Notes: a model not told the origin generated them from the letters alone. Positions 25,433 through 34,153 are shown, counted from the stretch's first letter. The stretch: DNA of 43,164 bases from Syntrophales bacterium (GCA_023230565.1 JALNXD010000027.1:1-43164); one strand, 5' to 3'. Program-made: numbers and translations.

Positions 25433-26310
25433 TGTACATCTCCTTTGATAATTGATAACAGTTTTTCCGCCGTATCCTCGGGCAATGTACCGTTTTTTAT
25501 ACCTATTTCAACAGTAAAGACTGCCAATGCCTCATAAAGCGGAAGAACTGAAGGAAATTTGGTTCGAAGCGCATCAAGATGCCTGCGAACGGTTTTGATA
25601 TCCCCGCGCGAAATGGGACCTGTGAGAGACTTTTCGGGGCCAAGACTTTCTATATTACGGACGGTGCCTTTTACGAGAGGCCAGAAAGCGGTTCTTGCTT
25701 CTTCCGGGTCGAGTCCGAGGCGACCGTAAAGGCCAATAACAACGTTCATCAGAGTGACAAAATAATTTGAGGCCATACAGGCGGCTGCATGATACAGAGG
25801 CTTATCTTCATCAGTGACAAAAAAGGCATTTCCTCCCAGATCTTTCACGATCTGAACCGCCCAGGCGGTAATTTCCGGTTGAGCGGTTATGCTGAAGGTG
25901 CTGCCGGGAATATTCTCGATTACGCCCCTTACATCAACAAATGCCTGAAGCGGATGAATACTGGCTATGAAGGCTCCCGATGCTTTCGCCGGTTCAAGAA
26001 GATCCAGTCCGCCTGCTCCGCTCATATGAATTACTTTCTGGCCGGCGTTAAATGCTCCTCGGTCAGCCATATCCCTGCAAACTGATGCAATCACATCATC
26101 TACGGTCGTAATAAATACAGCATCCGCCATCGTTGCGGCCTTCGCCGGGTCGGTGAAAATTTTTCCACCTGTATATTCGGCACATTTTTTTAATGCGTCG
26201 CGTGAGTGATCTGCAAGGGCAACGATACTGTACCCTGCCGATTTTAAAAGGTATCCTACAGCTGTTCCAACTTTTCCGGTTCCGATAATTGCAATAGAAT
26301 TTTTTTTCAT
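25429..26310 (-). CDS. Rossmann-fold oxidoreductase with DUF2520 domain, possible ketopantoate reductase
   Basis: A 293-residue protein. N-terminal NAD(P)-binding motif GTGKVG (10-15), then DAVFITTVDDVI and HMSGAGGLDLLEPAKASGA, then SIHPLQAF and a helical C-terminal DUF2520-type domain. It overlaps panB by four bases, so a role in pantothenate synthesis is likely. It could replace the ketopantoate reductase PanE, which is not seen in this window. That assignment is inference from context. No ribosome site lies between its ATG and the terminator-like stem upstream. Confidence 0.82.
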   Translation of the reverse strand: MKKNSIAIIGTGKVGTAVGYLLKSAGYSIVALADHSRDALKKCAEYTGGKIFTDPAKAATMADAVFITTVDDVIASVCRDMADRGAFNAGQKVIHMSGAGGLDLLEPAKASGAFIASIHPLQAFVDVRGVIENIPGSTFSITAQPEITAWAVQIVKDLGGNAFFVTDEDKPLYHAAACMASNYFVTLMNVVIGLYGRLGLDPEEARTAFWPLVKGTVRNIESLGPEKSLTGPISRGDIKTVRRHLDALRTKFPSVLPLYEALAVFTVEIGIKNGTLPEDTAEKLLSIIKGDVQ

Positions 26311-26414
26311 AATTTAATAATAAAAAACCCTTCCGGCCGGGGCCGGAAGGGTCATATACATTTTTCTACTTGCTGACCTCTTCGTCTCAGTCCGGCAGCC
26401 GGATCCAAGCGATG
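26311..26414 (-). promoter_or_regulatory. Leader with candidate transcription attenuator before DUF2520-panB
   Basis: A strong intrinsic-terminator hairpin (arms 26341-26352 and 26327-26338, then TTTTTT to 26322 on the minus strand) ends 11 bases before the start codon. Upstream, TCCGGC (26398-26403) and GCCGGA (26391-26396) form a local hairpin. GCCGGA can instead pair with TCCGGC in the left terminator arm (26342-26347), which would break the terminator. This four-segment layout is that of an attenuator. The ligand or leader peptide is unknown. Confidence 0.5.
26322..26352 (-). terminator. Intrinsic terminator inside the DUF2520-panB leader
   Basis: ACCCTTCCGGCC against GGCCGGAAGGGT, up to 12 pairs with a tiny loop, followed by six T on the minus strand. 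No other minus-strand gene lies upstream to be terminated (gph is divergent), which supports a regulatory use. Confidence 0.75.
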
Positions 26415-26420
26415 TGTGAA

Positions 26421-26450
26421 AATATATCATATATATGAAAAATTTGTCAA
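26421..26450 (-). promoter_or_regulatory. Sigma70-type promoter of the DUF2520-panB unit
   Basis: Minus strand TTGACA (26445-26450), 18-base spacer, TATATT (26421-26426). Start expected near 26414, giving a leader of about 100 bases. Confidence 0.6.
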
Positions 26451-26542
26451 CAGGAGTAGTGTCGCCGATTGAAAAATGTATTAAACCTTGTCTCAAGACA
26501 GATACTGGTATATTCAATAAGATATCAAACGGGAGATGCTTA

Positions 26543-27187
26543 ATGAAACGTATCGATTTTATGGTTTTCGACTTTGACGGTACGCTGGTAAATACAGGGC
26601 ATGATATTGTAAATGCCGTTAATCATATGCGACAAGAATTAAATGAGCCGCTTCTGGATAAGGATACTGTTATGCGTTATATAGGCGATGGAGTAAACAA
26701 ACTTATCGAACGGTCGCTGGACAAGGGGAGAATTACGGAGTTCGATAGAGCAAAAAAAATTTTTTTGTCCTATTATGAAACTCATCTGTTCGATACAACT
26801 ACTTTGTATCCGGGCGCGAGAGAGACACTGGATTATTTCGACAATACCCGTAAGGTGATAATTACTAATAAAAATGAATATCTGACATTGAAAATTGTTA
26901 AACATTTCGGAATCGAACATTATTTTGAAGAGATTTTGGGCATTGATTCAAAATCTTACGCGAAACCGGATGAGCGCCTTTTATTACCCTATTTAGACAG
27001 ATTCTCTGCAGGAAAACGGAGTACTCTGGTCATAGGAGATGGGGTCAATGACATCCTTTTTGCGCGAAATGCCCGTGTGCTCAGCTGTGCGCTTCTTAAC
27101 GGATTAGGCGACCGTGACGAGTTGATTGCAATGAACCCCGATTTCTATTGCGAAGAAATGAAAGACTTGAGAATGCTTTTTTACTGA
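26543..27187 (+). CDS. gph: HAD-family phosphatase, phosphoglycolate phosphatase-like
   Basis: A 214-residue protein. Motif I VFDFDGTLV gives Asp10 and Asp12, motif II VIITNKNE, a lysine in SYAKPDERLLLPYL, and motif IV VIGDGVNDILFARNA. A helical cap between motifs I and II is of the Gph/PGP type. It is a probable phosphoglycolate or related sugar-phosphate phosphatase; the exact substrate cannot be read from sequence. The ATG at 26543 has GGGAGA six bases upstream; an upstream ATG at 26435 lies in the divergent promoter region and is rejected. Confidence 0.82.
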   Translation: MKRIDFMVFDFDGTLVNTGHDIVNAVNHMRQELNEPLLDKDTVMRYIGDGVNKLIERSLDKGRITEFDRAKKIFLSYYETHLFDTTTLYPGARETLDYFDNTRKVIITNKNEYLTLKIVKHFGIEHYFEEILGIDSKSYAKPDERLLLPYLDRFSAGKRSTLVIGDGVNDILFARNARVLSCALLNGLGDRDELIAMNPDFYCEEMKDLRMLFY

Positions 27188-27223
27188 AAATTTTAAAAGA
27201 ATCTCTTTTGCAGCCGTAAAGCA

Positions 27224-28645
27224 ATGAATGATTTTTTAATTAAAATAAAAAATACGATCGACAAGTACAAGATGATTGTTCGAGGAGACCGTATAGGTGT
27301 TGCGCTTTCGGGGGGTGCTGATTCGATATCTCTTTTTTGGGTTCTCCTCGAGCTTGCTGCTCATTATGAAGCCTCTCTGATGATACTGCACGTGAATCAC
27401 GGGCTTCGCGGCATCGAATCCGACAAGGATGAGCGATTTGTGAAAGAGCTTGGTGAAAAATTGAATATCGCGGTACAGAGCCGATCCATTCCACTTTCTG
27501 AAAGATTAAAAGAAAAAGGGGGATCTATTGAAGATACTGCCAGAGATATGCGGTACGAATATTTTGAAGAAGCGAAAAATTATTGGAATTTGACAAAAAT
27601 AGCCTTGGGACATACTTTAAATGATCAGGCAGAAACGGTTTTTATGAAAATTCTGCGGGGAAGCGGATTGAGCGGAATGCGTGGAATACTCCCGGTGAGA
27701 GGTGAAATATACATTCGTCCACTGATTGAAACAAAAAAAGAAGAAATTATTTCTTTTCTTTCGACATATGATTTGGCATATGTTAATGATTTAAGTAATT
27801 TAGATGATTGTTTTTTGCGAAATAGAGTCCGTTCAAAACTTATACCGGAATTAATAGAATCCTTTAACCCTCGCCTTTTAAGAAACATCGGCCAGATGAC
27901 CGATATCATGAGGGAAGATGAAGATTTCATCAGCAAAATGATGATGCACACATTATCGCGCTGGAGAATAGACATGAACAGGAGACCTGTGGCTCTTGAT
28001 CTGGCTGAATTTAACAAGTGCCATATGGCAGTAAAGAGAAGAATTTTACGATTTCTGATTGAAAATATTTCAGAAGAAAAAAGAGAATTGGGGTATCGCC
28101 ATATACAGTCGATATTTAATATAATTAACGGGAAAAAGCCTCATGGCATGGTCGATATTGGGCAGGGAACAATAGTGCAGCGAGAATATGATCGGCTTCT
28201 CATTAATAATATACGGGAAAATGCATCCCGAAGATCAAATTCGCCATATTCGGCGTACAAGGAATGTAACTTTATGTATCCTGTTACTATACCTTCTTTG
28301 ATCCATATAGAAGAGATATCGAGGAGCATCATTGTTTCGTTTGTGGAATTAAGAGCAGTTGACTATACCCTCAAAGATACTGCATTCATGGATTACAATA
28401 AAATCGAGTTCCCTCTTAAAGTCAGAAATTTCATACCGGGAGATTCGATTGCGCCATTAGGGTTGGGGGGCACAAAAAAAATTAAATCTCTTTTTATCGA
28501 TAATAAGATACCGCGAAGGCATCGAGGGTGCATGCCCCTGCTCGAAGACAGAGAATCGATACTATGGGTTGCCGGGATATGTCTGAGCGACAAAGTAAAA
28601 ATAACAGAGGAGACGAAAAAAATACTTAAAGCAGAAATAATTTGA
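27224..28645 (+). CDS. tilS: tRNA(Ile)-lysidine synthetase
   Basis: A 473-residue enzyme that converts C34 of the AUA-reading tRNA-Ile to lysidine using ATP and lysine. PP-loop motif SGGADS (29-34), HVNHGLRG, GHTLNDQAETVFMKILRGSG, and a C-terminal TilS domain (PLKVRNFIPGDSIAPLGLGG, KIKSLFIDNKIPRRHRG). It is the long form with the C-terminal substrate-binding domain. It lies 36 bases after gph and 53 before ftsH, the frequent tilS-ftsH pairing. Confidence 0.93.
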   Translation: MNDFLIKIKNTIDKYKMIVRGDRIGVALSGGADSISLFWVLLELAAHYEASLMILHVNHGLRGIESDKDERFVKELGEKLNIAVQSRSIPLSERLKEKGGSIEDTARDMRYEYFEEAKNYWNLTKIALGHTLNDQAETVFMKILRGSGLSGMRGILPVRGEIYIRPLIETKKEEIISFLSTYDLAYVNDLSNLDDCFLRNRVRSKLIPELIESFNPRLLRNIGQMTDIMREDEDFISKMMMHTLSRWRIDMNRRPVALDLAEFNKCHMAVKRRILRFLIENISEEKRELGYRHIQSIFNIINGKKPHGMVDIGQGTIVQREYDRLLINNIRENASRRSNSPYSAYKECNFMYPVTIPSLIHIEEISRSIIVSFVELRAVDYTLKDTAFMDYNKIEFPLKVRNFIPGDSIAPLGLGGTKKIKSLFIDNKIPRRHRGCMPLLEDRESILWVAGICLSDKVKITEETKKILKAEII

Positions 28646-28698
28646 ATTTTTCATTATTTTCTGATTAAGGAAGGGCGTAATTTAAAAGGAGTGATTAA

Positions 28699-30537
28699 GT
28701 GAATCAACTGCAGAAAAATGTAGCTATGTGGATTGTTGTATGCCTTGTTTTCATATTTCTGTTCCACATGTTCAATCAACCACAGGGAAAAGAGGACACA
28801 GTGGTGTACAGCGATCTTCTGAGCCTTGTTGAGAAAGGTCAAGTTGCTGAAGTCACTATCCAGGGAGAAACCGTCTCTGGACGGATGATTGATGGAAAAA
28901 ATTTCAAAACCTATGTTCCTCAAGGATCAAATTTCGTACCTTTTTTACGGGAAAAAGGGGTGAGAATTGCAGCGAAACCTGCTGAAGGAACTTCATGGTA
29001 TATGACAATTCTCATATCGTGGCTGCCTATAATACTGCTTGTAGGCGTATGGGTGTTTTTTATGCGCCAGATGCAATCCGGCGGAGGGAAAGCAATGTCC
29101 TTCGGAAAGAGCAGAGCACGATTGATGACAGATAAATCAAAGAAAGTAACCTTCAATGATGTAGCAGGAATAGATGAAGCCAAAGCAGAATTGGAAGAAG
29201 TAGTGGAATTCCTGAGCGATCCTAAAAAATTTACCAAACTGGGGGGAAGGATCCCCAAAGGAGTGCTGCTGGTTGGGTCCCCCGGAACAGGAAAAACTCT
29301 TCTGGCGAGAGCCATTGCAGGAGAAGCCGGTGTTCCGTTCCTGAGCATAAGCGGCTCCGATTTTGTTGAAATGTTTGTCGGCGTCGGTGCATCGCGCGTA
29401 CGCGACCTTTTCAATCAGGGAAAGAAAAATGCCCCCTGTATTATTTTCATAGATGAACTCGATGCTGTTGGAAGGCATCGCGGTGCCGGACTCGGTGGAG
29501 GTCATGATGAAAGAGAACAGACTCTAAATCAGCTCCTTGTAGAAATGGATGGTTTCGAGTCGAATGAAGGTGTAATAATTATGTCAGCGACTAACAGGCC
29601 TGATGTGCTTGATCCGGCATTATTAAGGCCGGGCCGATTCGACAGGCAAGTTGTTGTTCCTCTGCCCGATGTAAAAGGAAGAGAAAAGATATTTGAAGTG
29701 CATGCAAAAAAAGTTCCTCTCGATTCTGATGTAAATCTTGGAATTATTGCCCGCGGGACCCCCGGATTTTCGGGTGCCGATATAGAAAACCTGATTAATG
29801 AGGCGGCACTTCGGGCTGCGCGGCAAAATAATGATACTGTCACCATGCTGGATTTTGAGTTTGCGAAAGATAAGGTAATAATGGGTTCTGAAAGAAAAAG
29901 CATGGTAATCAGTGATGAGGAAAAGCGTAATACTGCATATCATGAGGCGGGGCACGCCCTTGTAGCAAAACTGATTCCAGGCACCGACCCGATTCACAAG
30001 GTGACAATTATTCCTCGCGGAAGGGCTCTTGGGCTGACTCAGCAATTACCGGTCGAAGATAAACATACGTACCCGAAAAAATATTTGATTAATAACATAG
30101 CGATTCTTCTGGGTGGAAGGGCTGCTGAAGAATTGATTCTGAAAGATTTTACGACAGGAGCGGGAAATGATATAGAGCGTGCGACTGATCTTGCTAGAAA
30201 AATGGTCTGCGAATGGGGGATGAGTGAAGAAATGGGTCCCCTGACATACGGTAAAAAGGATGAAGAAATATTTCTCGGAAGGGAAATTGCAACTCATCGT
30301 GATTACAGTGAAGAAACGGCCAAAAAAATTGATGCCGAAGTGGCAAAAGTAGTGAGGGAAAATTATGACAGAGCGAGACAGTTGCTTTCAGATCACATTG
30401 AGATACTGGAAAAATTGGCTGAAGAACTTTTGATACGAGAAGTTCTGAATACTGATGAATTGGATTCTATAGTGGGTTTGAAAAATTTAATGGAAGAAAC
30501 AGAGAACGCGAACCGGTCGAAAGAAGCGGCTGTATAA
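28699..30537 (+). CDS. ftsH: ATP-dependent zinc metalloprotease FtsH
   Basis: A 612-residue membrane protease that degrades misassembled membrane proteins and regulatory substrates. Two membrane helices (about 8-25 and 102-121) flank a periplasmic domain. The AAA+ module has Walker A GSPGTGKT (193-200; Ser replaces the usual first Pro), Walker B IIFIDELDAVGR and the second region of homology up to RPGRFDRQ. The protease site is HEAGH (415-419). Start codon is GTG with AAAGGAG upstream. A 19-base stretch near its 3' end recurs, with one mismatch, in the following intergenic region. Confidence 0.95.
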   Translation: MNQLQKNVAMWIVVCLVFIFLFHMFNQPQGKEDTVVYSDLLSLVEKGQVAEVTIQGETVSGRMIDGKNFKTYVPQGSNFVPFLREKGVRIAAKPAEGTSWYMTILISWLPIILLVGVWVFFMRQMQSGGGKAMSFGKSRARLMTDKSKKVTFNDVAGIDEAKAELEEVVEFLSDPKKFTKLGGRIPKGVLLVGSPGTGKTLLARAIAGEAGVPFLSISGSDFVEMFVGVGASRVRDLFNQGKKNAPCIIFIDELDAVGRHRGAGLGGGHDEREQTLNQLLVEMDGFESNEGVIIMSATNRPDVLDPALLRPGRFDRQVVVPLPDVKGREKIFEVHAKKVPLDSDVNLGIIARGTPGFSGADIENLINEAALRAARQNNDTVTMLDFEFAKDKVIMGSERKSMVISDEEKRNTAYHEAGHALVAKLIPGTDPIHKVTIIPRGRALGLTQQLPVEDKHTYPKKYLINNIAILLGGRAAEELILKDFTTGAGNDIERATDLARKMVCEWGMSEEMGPLTYGKKDEEIFLGREIATHRDYSEETAKKIDAEVAKVVRENYDRARQLLSDHIEILEKLAEELLIREVLNTDELDSIVGLKNLMEETENANRSKEAAV

Positions 30538-30824
30538 TAGAATGGCATTTGCAAAGGCAGATAAATATAGGACTCGGTAGCAGCTTTCTTTTTCAGTTTG
30601 CTGGGAACATATTATCCCGCTGACATACAGTAAAAAGGGGCCGGTGAAAAGGCAGGTCGCTGTTTCATCAGGCAGGTATGTCGGCGGGATTTCTTCGATA
30701 ACACGAGGTTCACACTGTGATTGGCTCGGAAAGAGTCCGAAAAAATGCGATTCAAGGCGGTATCGTAAAAAGCTTCTTATGGGAGCCCACTCCGGACAGT
30801 AGTGTTAATTGAAGAGGCTGCACT
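30538..30824 (+). promoter_or_regulatory. Structured leader region before folP
   Basis: No credible gene. A 15-pair hairpin ATCCCGCTGACATAC (30614-30628) / GTATGTCGGCGGGAT (30676-30690), with one G-U pair, stands out. A long-range stem pairs 30580-30598 (gcagcttt ... tcagtt) with aattga-agaggctgc at 30807-30821, which contains the folP ribosome site GAAGAGG (30811-30817). Small hairpins lie between. It may be a translational control leader. I recognise no known riboswitch class in it. Confidence 0.4.
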
Positions 30825-32021
30825 ATGGTACGTATGATTCATATTTCATCAAAAGATGATGCTTTGAAAGAGCTGGAGAAAATAGGTGCGGAGCCTCAGG
30901 GGATAAAGGCAATGCTCCCCAAGATGCAGAGTTTTATTATTCATGTTGAGGGGCTTGAATGTAAAGTAGCAAACATAATGAAACAGGAGATGCTTTCAAT
31001 CGGAGGAGATGTGGCCGTGGCCAGAGGAGTTGTCGATTGCAGCATCGAAAGATCCGATGCCATTATTATGGGAACAGTGAAGCAGATTGAAAAATTGAGT
31101 AGAAAAATCGAAGTTCAACCTTTCGGTATGAGGAGCATAGCAAAAGAATTACAAGATTTGATGGGTAAGACATCCAGGGTTTCGTTTATCTTGAAGACAC
31201 CAGAGAGAGAAGTTGAAATTGGTGGCAGAACTCTTATTATGGGAATTCTCAACATGACTCCTGACTCTTTTTCTGATGGTGGTCAGTTTTCCAGTGTGGA
31301 GGAGGCGCTGACATGTGCAGTCAAAATGGAAGAAGAAGGTGCTGATATTATTGATATAGGGGGTGAATCAACTCGGCCGGGTTCAGATTCGGTATCAGAT
31401 GATGAAGAGCTGAAAAGAGTGATTCCTCTGATAAAAAAACTGAAGAATCGAATTAAAATCCCGATATCGATAGATACGACAAAATCAATCGTGGCAAAAA
31501 ACGCCATTGATGAAGGTGCGGAAATTATAAATGATGTCAGTGCCCTCAGAGCAGATCAAAAAATGACTGAGCTGATCGCCTCAACCGGAATGCCGGTGGT
31601 GTTAATGCACATGCGGGGGATTCCAAAAACGATGCAGCAAATAGATGTACAGTATAAATCAGTATGCGGCGATATTATTTCTTTTTTGCGGGAGCGAATT
31701 GAAACTGCAGGTCATATGGGGATAGGAGAAGAAAAAATTATAATTGATCCCGGTATAGGCTTTGGGAAGACAATGGGAGACAATCTGAATATCATAAAGC
31801 ACCTGAAAGAATTCAGGGTTCTGGGAAGGCCGATCTTGATCGGTCCATCAAGAAAGAGTTTTATCGGCAGAGTTACTGGAAGTGAAACCGGGAAACGGAT
31901 TGAAGGCACTGCTGCCGTTATCGCTGCCTCTATAATGAATGGCGCTCATATTGTCAGAGTTCATGACGTTTCTTTTATGAAAAGGGTTGCTGATATGAGC
32001 GATGCGATTGCGAGGAGTTAG
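30825..32021 (+). CDS. folP: Dihydropteroate synthase with N-terminal extension
   Basis: A 398-residue enzyme joining p-aminobenzoate to 6-hydroxymethyl-dihydropterin pyrophosphate in folate synthesis. The DHPS barrel begins near residue 130: LIMGILNMTPDSFSDGG, DIIDIGGESTRPGS, PISIDTTKS, EIINDVSALR, PVVLMHMRG, IIDPGIGFGKT, GPSRKSFIG. Residues 1-128 form an extra domain not present in the common 270-280 residue enzyme; long forms exist in related anaerobes. Function of the extension is unknown. Ribosome site GAAGAGG lies seven bases before the ATG. Confidence 0.94.
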   Translation: MVRMIHISSKDDALKELEKIGAEPQGIKAMLPKMQSFIIHVEGLECKVANIMKQEMLSIGGDVAVARGVVDCSIERSDAIIMGTVKQIEKLSRKIEVQPFGMRSIAKELQDLMGKTSRVSFILKTPEREVEIGGRTLIMGILNMTPDSFSDGGQFSSVEEALTCAVKMEEEGADIIDIGGESTRPGSDSVSDDEELKRVIPLIKKLKNRIKIPISIDTTKSIVAKNAIDEGAEIINDVSALRADQKMTELIASTGMPVVLMHMRGIPKTMQQIDVQYKSVCGDIISFLRERIETAGHMGIGEEKIIIDPGIGFGKTMGDNLNIIKHLKEFRVLGRPILIGPSRKSFIGRVTGSETGKRIEGTAAVIAASIMNGAHIVRVHDVSFMKRVADMSDAIARS

Positions 32022-32022
32022 A

Positions 32023-32400
32023 ATGATATATGGAGTTGGAATCGACCTCGTAGAAGTGGAAAGAATCGAAAAGATCATGGCCAGATGGGGTGATTCGTTT
32101 ACCAGCAGAGTTTACAGCGATAGTGAAAATGAATATTGTGGGCGGCACATACATCCTGTTCAGCATTATGCTGTGCGGTTTGCTGCAAAAGAGGCATTTT
32201 TGAAAAGTCTCGGCCTGGGAATGGGACGCGGTATTTGTTTAAAGCACATTGAAATCGTTGTAGACGTTCTTGGCAGGCCTATAATGAATCTGAATAATTC
32301 GACTCGGGAGGTTCTTGCAAAGATCGGTGCCACGAATGTGCATGTGAGTCTCACTCATACGAAAAAATATGCATCGGCAGTTATTGTTATCGAGCAGTAG
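32023..32400 (+). CDS. acpS: Holo-[acyl-carrier-protein] synthase
   Basis: A 125-residue enzyme that transfers phosphopantetheine from CoA to acyl carrier protein. Signatures MIYGVGIDLVEVERIEKI and RFAAKEAFLKSLGLG carry the metal-binding Asp and Glu. SLTHTKKYASAVIVIE closes the fold. The start at 32023 follows GAGGAG at 32012-32017 and lies one base after the folP stop; an earlier in-frame start would intrude into folP. It uses CoA made from the pantothenate pathway, part of which is also encoded in this window. Confidence 0.94.
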   Translation: MIYGVGIDLVEVERIEKIMARWGDSFTSRVYSDSENEYCGRHIHPVQHYAVRFAAKEAFLKSLGLGMGRGICLKHIEIVVDVLGRPIMNLNNSTREVLAKIGATNVHVSLTHTKKYASAVIVIEQ

Positions 32401-32417
32401 AAAAGCAGGATAACGTT

Positions 32418-32900
32418 ATGTCAGATAGAATTCTGCATATTACTTCAAAAAGTATTGAACAGACGCATGCGATCGGAACGCTCATTGGCAGGCTGGCGTG
32501 CCTTGGTGACGTGATTGCCCTTATAGGAGATTTGGGGTCAGGGAAAACCACCCTTACGCAAGGAATTGCAAAGGGCCTTGCCGTGCCTGAAGAATATTAT
32601 GTAACAAGCCCCTCTTTCACCTTAATTAATGAATATCCAGGCAGGGTGCCTCTTTATCATTTTGATGCATACCGATTAACTGATTTTCGCGATATGGAAG
32701 CAATGGGGTATGAGGAATACTTTTATGGATCAGGAGTTGTTGTTATTGAATGGGCGGAAAAGGTATATGAGTTATTACCGGAACCCACATTATATCTTTA
32801 TATTGCAAATCTGAATAATATGCGGCAAATAGACATATCTTGTCAAACCGAAAAGATTCTGGCTTTAGAAAGAGTATTGAAAGAAGGAGGTTACATATAA
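32418..32900 (+). CDS. tsaE: TsaE, ATPase of tRNA threonylcarbamoyladenosine synthesis
   Basis: A 160-residue protein. P-loop GDLGSGKTT (37-45), then SPSFTLINEY, HFDAYRL and VVVIEWAEKVYELLP, all typical of TsaE/YjeE. With TsaB and TsaD it makes t6A37 on ANN-decoding tRNAs. Neither TsaB nor TsaD is encoded here. It is 17 bases after acpS and abuts the lysC gene. Confidence 0.94.
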   Translation: MSDRILHITSKSIEQTHAIGTLIGRLACLGDVIALIGDLGSGKTTLTQGIAKGLAVPEEYYVTSPSFTLINEYPGRVPLYHFDAYRLTDFRDMEAMGYEEYFYGSGVVVIEWAEKVYELLPEPTLYLYIANLNNMRQIDISCQTEKILALERVLKEGGYI

Positions 32901-34127
32901 GTGGCATTAATAGTTCAAAAATATGGCGGTACCTCTGTCGCAGATATTGAAAAAATACAAAGTGTTGCTGAGCGTATTATCAAAACGTACACCGAAGGTA
33001 ATGATATAGTTGTCATTGTGTCAGCTATGGCCGGGGAAACCGATAAGCTGGTACGCCTTGCGAATGAGGCAGCATCGGGAGGAGATCCGGAGCGTGGAGA
33101 GTACGATTCCCTTATTTCATCAGGTGAACTGGTTGCTTCATCTCTTCTGGCAATAGTCCTGAACAGCAAGGGATATGATGCAGTCTCTCTGCAGGGACAT
33201 CAGATAAGGATTATTACCGATGATAATTATAGAAGCGCCCGCATTCTCAAGATTGAAACGGCATCTATACAACGGGAATTGCAAAAAAAACGAATTGTTG
33301 TTGTTGCCGGGTTTCAGGGAGTAAATGAAAAAAACAGAATCACTACACTCGGCAGGGGAGGGTCGGATACCAGCGCAGTTGCTATAGCAGCGGCTATCAA
33401 AGCTGAGTACTGTGAAATATTTACAGATGTTGACGGGGTGTACACTGCTGATCCGAACGTGTATCATAAGGCACGTAAACTCAAAAAAATATCATACGAT
33501 GAAATGCTGGGACTGGCGGGTGCAGGAGCCAAAGTACTCCATCAACGTTCTGTAGAGTTGGCAAAGATATATGATGTGCCCGTATATGTTCGATCTTCTT
33601 TTAATGATGACAAGGGTACGCTCGTGACAAAGGAGGATAAGGATATGGAAAAAGAAGTTGTTTCCGGTGTGACCTATGATAAAGACCAGGCAAAGGTTAC
33701 GGTTATTCATGTAGAGGATAAGCCGGGAGTCGCAGCCAAGATATTTTCTCCGCTTTCAAATCAGAATATTGTGATTGACATGATAATACAGAATGCCAGT
33801 GTGGAGGGATATACGGATTTAACTTTTACTGTGTCAAAGAAAGACATAAAGCAAGTTCAGTCGATCCTTGCGAAAATTGAAGGGGAAATAGGTGCGGAAA
33901 GGATTGACTACAATCCAGACATTTCGAAAGTATCTATCGTCGGCGTGGGGATGAAAAGCCATTCCGGTGTGGCAACCAAAATGTTCTCTTCTCTCGCGGA
34001 AGAAGGGATCAACATACTGATGATCAGCACGTCTGAAATAAAAATTTCCTGCGCTATTGAAGAAAAATATACCGAACTTGCGGTAAGAGTGCTTCATGAT
34101 GCATTTGGTTTGGAAATTGAAAATTAA
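32901..34127 (+). CDS. lysC: Aspartate kinase with two ACT domains
   Basis: A 408-residue monofunctional aspartokinase, the first step to lysine, threonine and methionine. KYGGTSV (7-13), SSGELVAS, TLGRGGSDTSAVAIAAAIKA and TDVDGVYTADP are the kinase motifs. Two C-terminal ACT domains (about 265-408; KVTVIHVEDKPGVAAKIFSP, KVSIVGVGMKSHSGVATKMF) predict feedback control by lysine and/or threonine. Starts with GTG immediately after the tsaE stop, with GGAGG at about nine bases. Confidence 0.95.
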   Translation: MALIVQKYGGTSVADIEKIQSVAERIIKTYTEGNDIVVIVSAMAGETDKLVRLANEAASGGDPERGEYDSLISSGELVASSLLAIVLNSKGYDAVSLQGHQIRIITDDNYRSARILKIETASIQRELQKKRIVVVAGFQGVNEKNRITTLGRGGSDTSAVAIAAAIKAEYCEIFTDVDGVYTADPNVYHKARKLKKISYDEMLGLAGAGAKVLHQRSVELAKIYDVPVYVRSSFNDDKGTLVTKEDKDMEKEVVSGVTYDKDQAKVTVIHVEDKPGVAAKIFSPLSNQNIVIDMIIQNASVEGYTDLTFTVSKKDIKQVQSILAKIEGEIGAERIDYNPDISKVSIVGVGMKSHSGVATKMFSSLAEEGINILMISTSEIKISCAIEEKYTELAVRVLHDAFGLEIEN

Positions 34128-34128
34128 T

Positions 34129-34153
34129 GTGATGCAAAAACATCACTTATTTT
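34129..34153 (+). terminator. Terminator-like hairpin after lysC
   Basis: GTGATG (34129-34134), loop CAAAAA, CATCAC (34141-34146), then TTATTTT. Short stem but correctly placed at the end of the lysC gene. Confidence 0.5.

Noticed and set aside
26314..26517. A minus-strand ORF across the DUF2520-panB leader as a leader peptide
   Set aside because: Its start lies upstream of the predicted promoter and its end is encoded by the terminator hairpin itself; no run of regulatory codons is seen.
30538..30824. 6S RNA, RNase P RNA or a folate (THF) riboswitch before folP
   Set aside because: None of the conserved sequence blocks of these RNAs could be matched; only generic stems are seen.
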